From assembly GCA_947471745.1 (NCBI GenBank), contig CANJKZ010001116.1:1438501-1502500 (forward strand): 64,000 nt of DNA, in the 5' to 3' direction. Under the pieces are notes generated by a model. The model did not search any database. It saw only the letters and a list, made by a program, of their open reading frames with translations, and was not told the origin of the DNA. Origin of the DNA: Closterium sp. Naga37s-1 (taxonomy: Eukaryota; Streptophyta; Zygnematophyceae; Desmidiales; Closteriaceae). Below are positions 56,001 to 64,000 of the stretch, in pieces; position 1 is the stretch's first letter, and each line of letters starts with the position of its first letter. The position numbers and the translations under genes are program-made.

Positions 56001-56350
56001 AGGTGTGTTGGTCTGCAAAGGAGTGAGTGTACCGCCGTGCCATGTCTGTAAATGCGCCGGAGAACACCACTGGGATGAGCGGCACACTCTCTTTTGCTCC
56101 CACTTGCTCTCTTGCCCTTTCTCTCTTCTCTTTTTCTTTCCCTCTTGCTCTTCATCTCCTCCCTAAATCCTTCGCTCTTCCCAATGCTTATGCTTTGTCT
56201 TGGTGATGTCTCTCTGTGTGTGCAGCACCCAAGCAGCGGCCAGGGTCAGACTCATACTTCAAAGCAAGCCCGCCTTCAGCCAGGGCCTCATGGCTTCTGC
56301 TTGCAATCGCAGCGAGTGCGTGGTTGCTACAACTAGCGGTCGCCACTTGA
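53085..56350 (+). CDS. GH5 family glycoside hydrolase, secreted, 475 aa
   Basis: Five exons in phase: 53085-53453, 53824-54146, 54458-54832, 55142-55377 and 56226-56350 (1428 nt). An N-terminal signal peptide (ISLILLLLAASCAAP, cleavage likely after ASA) is followed by the GH5 barrel: QFSGVNWNGFDA, LGFNVIRLNF, the helix-strand MRVILSNSR, the acid/base motif VDLFNEPH (Glu of NEP), YSIHDYGP and the nucleophile strand WVGEWGSVLP. The last exon is short and ends in a hydrophobic run (ASWLLLAIAASAWLLQLAVA) with no basic tail, as in GPI-attachment signals, so the enzyme may be tethered at the cell surface. The substrate is probably a beta-glucan or mannan; this cannot be told from sequence by eye. 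Introns contain partial exon copies. Confidence 0.9.
54195..54232 (+). pseudogene. Copy of GH5 exon 2 end and donor
   Basis: AACTGGCGCACGGCCGCTAA and the GTGCGT donor recur 78 bp after the true exon end (54125-54152). A fragment of the start of exon 3 (CGGTGAACCCCGACCTGCTC) also occurs at 54379-54398, before the true exon. Confidence 0.85.
55000..55070 (+). pseudogene. 5' copy of GH5 exon 55142-55377
   Basis: The acceptor and first 70 nt of exon 4 (KKQLSWTWFTW) are repeated about 141 bp upstream of the true exon. After LQ the copy runs out without a donor. A 3' copy of the same exon (55446-55502, QGKLKVMAQVMHP) lies on the other side. Confidence 0.88.
55560..56010. other. Possible decayed mobile fragment in GH5 intron 4
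   Basis: Both ends hold related inverted words (GACGCCAGATTC, AAACGTCAAAACG near 55575-55612 and GGGGCGTCAAGAGC, GTTTTGACTCAGAGTCAAAAC at 55936-55982). A 60-codon open stretch (PDEVFEAIRDRCEATGP) lies between. I cannot assign a family; the inverted ends suggest a small transposon. Confidence 0.3.
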
Positions 56351-56548
56351 TGCTACTTGGTAACTCTTAGGCTAGCTTCTGCAGGGTGTATACCAACTAC
56401 AATAGGAGCGCCAAACTGCCTTTGGTTAATAAAATCCTTCACATACTCGTCTTTGGTGATTGAATATACCATACACCCTTGAAGTGTTCCCTTGCATACC
56501 AAATTGTTCGAAATGGACATATCGAAAGTTATTAGTCAAGCTTTTAAA

Positions 56549-59023
56549 ACCGTAAGCTCCCAGATAGTAGACCCCCCGGAATACAAGACCCTCGGGTCTG
56601 TATTACGGGGGTGGGTCTTTTATTTTGGCAGGTTTTCACTATACCCCCCCCTAGAGGGGTAAACATTACTAGACCCCCCCTCTATGGTTGGCATGTGTTT
56701 TTAATGGAAATAAGATGCCTTTTCAAGTGGTTCACTAGCAAGACAAGCATGACACCAATGCAACGTATTCACGGTTAGCAAGTTTGACACCAAGGGCAAC
56801 ATGGGTTGAGAAACACATCAAAATAGTCAGTCATCCTCGCCCGCAACCCACTCCTCCACTTCCTCTCCCTCATAGCGGCCTGCTGCCCACCAGTCGTCTC
56901 CATCCTCGCTCCACTCATCCACACCTCCCATCTCTGCATCTGCCTCACCCCCCTCCTCGTCCGGAGCCATCCCATCCCCTTCCTCGGCAGCGGCATCCAC
57001 CACATCCTCCTCCCCAGCAAGCCCTTCTTCCTCGTCCTCTGCCTCGTCGTCCTGGTGGCGGGGGGCTCAGGGGCGTGCGAGGGGTCTTCGTAGAACGGGT
57101 TGGGGTGCGCACCGTCCTCCTCCTCCTCCAGCACATCCTCCAGCACCTCCACTTCCGCTTTGTCCCGCAGGTGAGCGAGGATCAGATGATCCTCTGATCC
57201 TCGCTTCCGTCTTCAGCACCGGAGATGCCGCAGGTGAGGAATGATTTCTTCACCAGCTCCTCTGGCACATCAGCCCATGACTTGACGATCCACTTCAGGA
57301 TCACTTCAGGGGGGGGCTTCTTCAAGTTCCCTGCAGTTCACGAGAAGAATGAACGGTAAAGATGTTACGGCAGTGGATTTAATGCTGCCTTGTCATCTGA
57401 AAGCACACAAAGCGATAATGACTCACCTGCACGTGTCGTTTGGCCAATCCCGACCTCCTCAGACCACGTGCTATAGCAGTGGCGCACACCGCACTTGAAA
57501 CTGCGGTTGATGGAGACGTCAAGCGGTTGCACCAGAGGGGTGCAACCGCCCGGGATGACGGCACGCGTCACCTTAAAAATCTTCAGTGTTTGCCCCACGG
57601 ATTTCGGCAGGTGCCCCTTGTACGAGTCGAAGACAAGGAGCACTTGCTTGCGCCGTCCGCCCTCGTCCCGCAGCGGCTTCAAGAAGGGGACGAGCACCTG
57701 TGTTGTCCAATCATGGACAAGGCGCTCGTCCATCCAGCCCTTCTCTTGGGCACGGATGATGATACCTGCACATGCCACGTCCGTAAATCAGTAACGGAAA
57801 AAACATTATCAACACACGGAATCAACGACAACAAGACATCCGGCTCACCTGGTGGCACCATGATACGTGGCACCGTCTTTTGCTTGAAGATGACGTACGG
57901 GGGAAGCTTTAGGCCGTCAGCCGTCACTGCCAACATGACTGTGACGCGCTCCTTCTCGTAGCCCGCTGTCCTGACATGTACCGTGCGGGCGCCTTTCATT
58001 TCGAGGGTGCGTTCCGCTGGCATCTCCAACCAGAGCAGGGTCTGGTCGGCGTTCACGATGAGTTTTAGGGGAAACAGATGAACCATGCTCATCTGGCGGA
58101 CGAACTCCCAGAAGGACTCCACCTTCCCCTTGCAATCTGTTAAACACACAACACGACACATGCGTTAGATACATATTTTACCTAAATAGTTACGGCCGGG
58201 GGGATGACATGCAGATTGCTGACCGGCGGCTAGTTTCTGCCCCATCTTTGTCTTCACGCGCTGCGCCAAGGACCACCGCACGCGGTAGCGAAAGGTCCAA
58301 CGTGCCGATGCTCGAAAATCGGCGGTAGGCTGACGGTGCTTCATGTACTGAGATGCCCATTTGCGCAAGAGGCTCACCGACACCGCCAATCCTTTGGCAC
58401 GATGTGTCAAAATGTTATAATGCTTACACTGTGTAGGCTGTAGTGGGGTAGCCCATTAGGGGTACCGTATTCTCCCGGACATAGCACCCTAGGGTATAGC
58501 TAAAAATACAGGGAAAAAATGGGGGGGGTCTCCTCATAGGAAAAAAATACATAATACTCGGGTCTTTACATATGGTATATTTTAGTGTTAGTGTTTATTT
58601 AATTAGACAATGTGGGTGTTTTGATTTTCATTTTAACATCACTGTCTGAGGCGCGAATGTGGGTTTCGGCCACGAGCTTCATCACCCCCACGAAAATGCC
58701 ATGTGGCACCTCTCTTGCCACTTGCAGCAGAAGATTCGCCTGCACGTGGTCACAGCGAAGTAGTGCGAGGGGGGAAATATCGGTAGATTGTAAGTGAATG
58801 TACCGCGAAATTTCATCTAGGGAGAAATTTTCGCGATATTCTTCAATATTGCAGCTACTCGTTAACGACTATTATAACGAATTCGTAAGAAAAGGGGGGT
58901 GTTATAGAAAATCAGCAAAAAAGGGGGGTATAGTAGAAACGAGGCTCCCCATAACACCCAGCCCGCACAAGCTACCCGGGGGTGTACAATTATGGGGGGG
59001 TGTTTTGTCCGGGAGTATACGGT
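56549..59023 (-). mobile_element. Pogo-type DNA transposon, broken
   Basis: The left end ACCGTAAGCTCCCAGATAG (56549) and the right end, read on the minus strand, ACCGTATACTCCCGGACAA (59023) are imperfect inverted repeats. Both are followed by homopolymeric C runs. Between them lies a minus-strand transposase of the pogo/DDE_1 family. The right portion contains a second, better-matched left-type end at 58464, so the outer boundary on that side is uncertain. Confidence 0.55.
56827..58410 (-). pseudogene. Pogo-family DDE transposase, frameshifted
   Basis: Order from the N-terminus: a CENP-B-type helix-turn-helix (RASARWTFRYRVRWSLAQRV, about 58222-58330); the DDE_1 domain with first Asp in LIVNADQTLLWLEMP (exon about 57850-58140), second in VLLVFDSYKGHLP and third in PLVQPLDVSINRSFK (exon 57427-57765, donors and acceptors consensus); then a C-terminal helix (ILKWIVKSWADVPEELVKKS) and a long acidic tail ending at the TGA 56827-56829. 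Two breaks: an in-frame TGA with frame change near 57185-57205, inside an inverted repeat (GCGAGGATCAGA / TCTGATCCTCGC), and a frame change near the G6 run at about 57061-57066. All catalytic Asp are kept, so inactivation looks recent. Confidence 0.85.
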
Positions 59024-59025
59024 AC
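58462..59025. mobile_element. Short TIR element (MITE-like), 564 bp
   Basis: Inverted ends GTACCGTATTCTCCCGGACA (58462) and GTACCGTATACTCCCGGACA (complement, ending 59025) match at 19 of 20 positions, and 26 of the first 29 agree. Runs of G or C follow each end, as in the larger element. No coding sequence. It shares its right end with the outer pogo-type element, so it is either a nested internal-deletion derivative or the real right part of that element. Confidence 0.7.
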
Positions 59026-59095
59026 AACCCAATTAGGGTTAGTACTTGTACCAACTCTCTGTTCAATGCATTCATTCTCGTTTAGTATTCTGACA

Positions 59096-59107
59096 TGGTT
59101 TCAGAGC
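59096..59107 (+). other. Copia primer-binding-site remnant
   Basis: TGGTTTCAGAGC follows TTCTGACA, matching the LTR-end/PBS pattern of the first copia element (ACA then TGGTATAGAGC). The LTR itself would lie to the left, but I could not find its start before the MITE end at 59025. Confidence 0.65.
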
Positions 59108-59159
59108 AGGTCCTGTTCCAGAACCGTTTTTTTTAGGGCCCACCGAATAGCGCTGCCCC

Positions 59160-59860
59160 ACTAGTCGCGCTGCCCTGCCTTGCCCTGCCCTGCCCTGCCC
59201 TGCCCAAAGCGCCACCCTGCCGGTCGCGCGCCGCCCTGGCCTGCCTTTTGCACCGCCCTGCTGGCCGCGCGCTTCCCTGCTGGTTGCCGCGCTGCCCTGC
59301 CTTGCCCGTGCGCCGCCCTGCTGGCCGCCGCGCCGCCCTTTGCAGCCCGCGCGCCGCCCTTTGCAGCCCGCTGCGCCGCCCTTTGCAGCCCGCGCGCCGC
59401 CCTTTGCAGCCCGCGCGCCGCCCTTTGCAACCCGCGCGCCGCTCTGTTGCACGCAGCCCTGCTGGCCAGCGCCCTACTGCCCGCACCGCCCTGCCGCGCG
59501 CTGCCCTGCTGCTTGCGCCGCCCGGCTGCTGCCCGCCCTACTGCGCGCAGCCCTACTGGTCGGCGCCCTACTGCCCGTGCGCCGCCTTGCTGGCAGCCGC
59601 ACCGGTGCCCACACCGCCCTGCTGCTGCCCGCCCTGCTGTGCGCCGCCCTGCTGCCCGCGCGCCGCCCTGTTGGCAGTCGCACCGCCCTGCCCTGCCCAC
59701 GCGCCGCCCTGCTGGCCGCCGCCCTGCCCTACCCTGGCTGCGCGCCACTCTTCACTAGCCGTGCGACGCATCTCCCTGCCCTGCGCGCTTCCCTAGTGCT
59801 TGCGCGCCGCCCTGCCTGCGTGCCGCCCTGCTGGTTGCGCGCAACCCTGCTCTACCCGCT
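59160..59860 (+). repeat. CGCCGCCCTGC-type repeats in copia leader/Gag start
   Basis: Highly biased CGCGCCGCCCTTTGCAGCCC and CCGCCCTGCTGCCCG repeats. They leave all frames open on both strands. The Gag frame can be traced back into their right end. Confidence 0.85.
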
Positions 59861-62335
59861 ATAGCTTCTCTCAGTGTACTCACCTTCGATCATGAGGGCC
59901 GTCCGATCCAGTTCGATACGTGGCTCGACGACTTACAGCTGTACCTACAGAGCGATTCTAGAGACATCATTTCGTTGTTTGACCACACGTCTGGAGCCTC
60001 TCTTGCCCCTCCCGCCACAGCTGACAGTGTGACTCGCTCACAGTGGCTTACCCGTGACGCTGCTACTCGCTTTGCCGTTCGCAAACACCTGCCGTTAGCA
60101 GAACGCGCTCACTTTGGCCAGCACAAGACTGCTAAATCCCTGTACGACGATGTAGTCGCTTGTTACTCTTCCCCTGCCATTGCTGCTCTAGGCCGCCTTA
60201 TACTGCCCTACCTTTTTCCCGAGCTGTCAGCCTTTGCCACAGTCGAGGACCTCGTTACCCACCTGTTCACTAGCGACATTCGCTACCGCGCTGCCCTCCC
60301 AGCCGAGTTCGTAGACAGGAACCCACCCCCGATGTACACCACTCTCTACTTCATAGTCACCCGCCTCCCTAACTCTCTTCGCGCTGTCAGGGACCACCTT
60401 CTCGCACTTGACCCCACAGACCTCACTATCGACCTTCTCGAGAAGCATCTCCTTGCAGCTGAGACTAGCGTAGTCGCTATAGGTGCTGCTCGGGGCACTC
60501 CTCGCACACCCTTCTTTGAGGGGTGTTCCCCCTCCCCCCTTGCCCCCTCCTACGCTTCTGCTGCTGCTGTTGACATCCTTGGTGCTGAGGATGTTGGGGC
60601 TGCTTTTGCTCTTAGTGGGAAGCACCGCAGTAGCAAGGGCAAGAGTGGTGGCGGTGGCAGCGGGGGTGGTGGTGGTGGAGGCAGTGGAGGCGGTGGAGGT
60701 GGCGGAGGTGGTGGCAGCGGTGGGAGTGGTGACGGGAGTGGGGGCTTCGGTGGCGGCGGTGGTGGCAGCGGTGGGGGTGGGGGTGGCGGTGGTGGCGGCA
60801 ATGGGAGTGGTGGCGGCGGCAGTGGTGGCGAACGAGGTGGAGCTGTTTAGCGGGGAGATTCTGGCGGTGGCCACAAGCAGCAGCGTCGGAGCGAGACCCC
60901 TACGCCTCAGCACCTTCGTGAGTGGTTTGCTCAGCGTGGGGCGTCTGGGGGTAGTGTTCGCTGCCTGTATGTCATTCGCACACGTGACCGTGCTGGTCAG
61001 ACATGCGGGAAGTTTCACACACATCATTGCTGCTTCTCCCGCCTTGACGACGCTTGGTGCGCAGAGTTTGGCGACGAGGCTGAGCGCCCCCGCTGGTCGG
61101 AGCTACTTAGGTCTGGAGTTGATATCTTTGCTCTTGACTAATATGCTATCCTTGCTGCCATGTATGCCTTGTCTGTTAGTGCGGAGGGTGACTGTTACCT
61201 GAGTGTGCCGCCCCACCTTGGTATAGAGGCTGCTTCTCTAGGTGCTAGTGAGTCTGCTCTCCCTGGTACTGCGCCTGCTGAGGCCTTGCACACCTTTACG
61301 CTTGACTCAGGTGCTTCCCGCTGTTTCTTTCGCGATAGTACCACACTCACTCCACTCCCTGCACCTGTTCCAGTCAAACTGGCTAACCCCTCAGGGGGCC
61401 CAGTTCTTGCACGTTTCTCCACTGTTCTCCCGTGTCCGGCGGTTCCGTCCGGCTCACTCTCAGGTCTTCAACTCCCCTCGTTCTCTACGAACTTGGTGAG
61501 TACCGCTGCCCTCCAGGATGCGATGGTCACCACCACCACTCCTGGGGGTCAGCGTGTGTCGATCTGCACGTGTACATGGACGGGCCGTCACCAAGCCACG
61601 CTCACCCGTCGGCCTAGGTCGAGTCTGTACACACTGACTACTGAGCCTCCTCAGGTAGCTGCTTCTGCTCAGGTGTCCGTGTCAGGTCCGGTAGCAGCCC
61701 CCTCCTCGTGTCGCCTCCTGTCGCACCAGACTCTCCTGTGGCACCACCGCCTTGGTCACCCCTCCCTGCCACGCCTTTGTGGCATGCACTCCCGCCTCCT
61801 TGTTTCTGGTCTTCCCAGGTCTCTGCCTCCCCTCCCGCCCTCGCGTGCCCCGCCCTGCCTTCCTTGCGTCGAGGGGCGGCAGCGCGCCGCTCCTCACTCC
61901 TCCTCGTTTCCCCCGACGACTGCTCCCCTGCAGACTCTCCACATGGACGTGTGGGGCCTAGCTCGCGTCAGTGGACAGGATTGCGAGCGCTACTTCTTCC
62001 TGGTTGTTGACGACTACATGCGTTACACCACAGTCTTCCCCTTGCGCAACAAGGGTGAGGGCCCTGATGTCTTGATCCCTTGGATCCGCGCAGTCCGTGT
62101 CCAGCTCCGCGAGCGGCTCCGCTAGGACCTTCCTGTCCTGCGTCTGCACTCTGGCAGAGGTGGTGAATTCTCCTCCGACCTCTTGCGGGACTTTTGTCGT
62201 GGGGAGGGCATCCTCAAGTCGTTCACGCTTCCAACCTCCCCACAGCAAAATGGGATTGCTGAGCGCCGCATTGGCTTAGTCATGGAGGTGGCTCGTACCT
62301 CCATGATCCATGAGGCTGTTCCCCATTTTCTGTGG
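59845..62335 (+). pseudogene. Copia gag-protease-integrase, three in-frame stops
   Basis: One uninterrupted frame, apart from three stops (TAG 60848, TAA 61139, TAG 62123), reads: Gag (FDHEGRPIQFDTWLDDLQLY, then HLPLAERAHFGQHKT), a Gly-rich linker of about 75 residues (60645-60835), a zinc-knuckle-like motif (CGKFHTHHCCFSRLDDAW), protease (FTLDSGASRCFFRDS), GAG-pre-integrase (LLWHHRLGHPSLPRL) and integrase (HMDVWG, VVDDYMRYTTVFPL, LHSGRGGEF, SPQQNGIAERR). It stops being copia-like in this direction right after PHFLWPF at 62335. It is related to the complete element at 10082-16863 but more diverged, and it has the gag that the other lacks. Confidence 0.9.
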
Positions 62336-62344
62336 CCATTTACT

Positions 62345-64000
62345 TGTCGGTGCTCCGAGCACAATCAAATGGCCACAAGGCCAGTTCACATGCAGAGTTA
62401 TATAAAAGAGAACAAACAAATAGTACAGTGATCATAACATGCAGGTACATATGTAGATCACAGTACAAGCAAAGTCACGCAGTGAGCAAGTGAGGCAAAG
62501 TAGGCACAAGGCCTAAAACAGTACAGAAACGCTGATGATCACCAGATTGAAGTGCCTTGGTGAATATATCAGTAGTGTTGGCTCGAGTGGCCACGTAAGC
62601 AAGACGAAGCTGACCACGCTGCTGCAACTCTCGAGCAAGGAAGTAACGCAGAGCGATGTGCTTCGTTCTGTGCTCCAGTCTGTGCTCCTAACACAAGGCA
62701 ATTATGGCCTTGTTGTTTACGTACAGAACTAGAGACGAACGTGGCCGCTCTCCCAAGTCGGTCAGCAGGAAGGTGAGCCAGCGTAACTCCTATGCAACCA
62801 TGGCCCCTGCGTAGATCTCAGCCTCACGACTTGAACTGAGAACAGAAGACGAGCGGGTAGACCGCCAAGAAACAGAGCCGGAGCCAAGGCTGAAAGTGTA
62901 ACCCTGTGACGACCACTGCGTAGCCAAGTCGTCAACCCAAGACGCGTGTGCGTGTCCAGTGAGGACAACTGGACCCCGTCCTCCAAGCACGAGCCCCATT
63001 CCCGATGTACTGCACAAGTGGCGGAACACCCTCTTAGCGGCCTCCTAGTGCTCTGGCCGGTGTCTCCTAGGCGCAACGTAGCGTGCCAGGATGCTAAGAG
63101 GGTAGGCAAGGTCGGGTCGAGTGCAGGTCATCACGTACATGAGGCAGCCCACAAGCTCTGGATGCGGGCCACTCAGCTCTGGATACGGGCCACTCGGCTC
63201 TACGGACTCGTCCGAAGGTGGGGCTGAGAGTGAGTGACCGGTAGGCAGAGGAGTGGATTGTGGCGAGGAGTACTGGAAGGCGAAGCGCTGAAGGACCTGG
63301 TGCACCATGTGTGACTGATTCAGGGTGATGGTGCGCCGTGCTCTGTCCCGGGTGATTTGCAAGCCAAGATAGCTACGCAGATCACCCACGTCAGTGCAAG
63401 TGTGTCTCTTCTGCAGCTCCGACTTCACAAGGGCTAGTGCCTCAGTGTCAGTAGTGGCAAAGACCAAGTCGTTGATGTACACAAGGACGTAGAACGGCGG
63501 CAGCTAAGTGTCGGTGCGCAGAAACAGCGACAGGTCAGCAATCGAAGGAGCAAACCCAAGAGCCGCAAGCATCGACCTCGGTGTGTCGTGCCACTCGCGA
63601 GGCGCGTGACAGAGACCGTAGACTGGCCGTCGAAGGCTCCACTGGGAACCTGCAGGAAATTACCCAGTGGAGCCAAGTGGGCGGCGCAGCCAGATCTCCT
63701 CGTGCAGGCTGCCATGTAAGAAAGTTGTGCTGAAGTCAAGAGAGTGAATCTCGTAGTCACGCTGCGCCGCGACGTGCAGCAGCACCCAAAGCGTGGTCAT
63801 CTTCGGGGTAGTGGAGAAGGTATGGAAGAAGACAACTCCCTGTCCCTGACTGAAGCCTCGTGCAACGTAACGAGCCTTGAAGACAGGCGGAGAACCCGGC
63901 GGCCGCTTCACCCTGAAAATCCACATGCCATCAACTATGTTCGCCCAAGGAGAGGGAACTGCGTCGACGTAGGTGCCTGTGGACTTCCAAGATGCCATCT
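62345..64000 (-). pseudogene. Copia reverse transcriptase-RNase H, inverted, off right edge
   Basis: On the minus strand: RT start (KSTGTYVDAV, FKARYVARGFSQGQGVVFFH, LDFSTTFLHGSLHEEIWLRR, 63660-63998), then after stops near 63660 and 63506 the changed active-site box YINDLVFA (63482 down), ITRDRARRTITLNQSHMVHQ, LMYVMTCTRPDLAYPL, RNase H (GMGLVLGGRGPVVLTGHAHA, REAEIYAGAM) and the end ADIFTKAL-like TLLIYSPRHF in a shifted frame. The last about 150 nt (62345-62500) match the 3' untranslated part of the complete copia element. No LTR separates it from the plus-strand half. Confidence 0.88.

Noticed and set aside
59161..59864. Overlapping Ala/Pro/Arg-rich frames on both strands
   Set aside because: Produced by the GC-biased repeats of the copia leader; all frames are open at once.
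60550..60801. Poly-Pro minus-strand frame
   Set aside because: Antisense of the Gag Gly-rich linker.

Overview
The window is nuclear DNA from a eukaryote. Genes are split by many short GT-AG introns, tandem repeats are dense, and Ty1/copia, pogo-type and MITE-type elements are present. The gene set (plant-like V-ATPase B, LEA-2/NHL-type protein, GT90 glycosyltransferase, GH5 hydrolase, Rab7) together with the copia family suggests a streptophyte green alga. A zygnematophyte such as Closterium is my guess from general knowledge; no search was run.

Layout. 34-2585 (-): V-ATPase subunit B, 3' end off the left edge. 2806-2878 (-): tRNA-Thr(AGU). About 3196-27998 (-): one very long importin-9-type gene whose introns hold minisatellites, decayed exon copies and a complete 6.8 kb copia element (10082-16863, 5-bp target duplication, identical LTRs). 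28189-28546 (+): doubtful small gene. 29102-30528 (-): LEA-2 membrane protein. 31833-38558 (+): GT90/CAP10 glycosyltransferase. 39718-40906 (-): HAD-like hydrolase with an in-frame Ser33 tract; its 5' end was not found. 41827-50253 (+): unrecognised acidic protein of about 939 aa in 14 exons, with a TTAA-flanked MITE in its last intron. 50392-51999 (-): Rab7, complete. 53085-56350 (+): secreted GH5 glycoside hydrolase with a hydrophobic C-terminal tail. About 56549-59025: broken pogo-type transposon plus a shorter element sharing its TIR. 59096-64000: decayed copia whose two halves face tail to tail.

The recurring theme is unusual. In at least six host genes, exon ends and their splice sites are tandemly copied: 5'-truncated or 3'-truncated copies flank one full exon, and several minisatellite units each contain a complete splice donor. 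Repeats with donors in them occur in the importin gene (units of 70, 30, about 30 and 22 bp) and in Rab7 (about 27 bp). Larger exon copies occur in the GT90, GH5, HAD and acidic-protein genes. A dispersed palindrome of the form TTTTGAG-NNNN-CTCAAAA recurs in introns, often inside or beside such copies. The VHA-B and LEA-2 genes show no such copies.

The genes are ordinary single-copy housekeeping and secretory-pathway functions (vacuolar acidification, nuclear import, late-endosome traffic, glycan processing) and do not form one pathway. Exon borders were read by eye from splice motifs, reading phase and protein-family similarity, so individual borders in the importin gene remain provisional.
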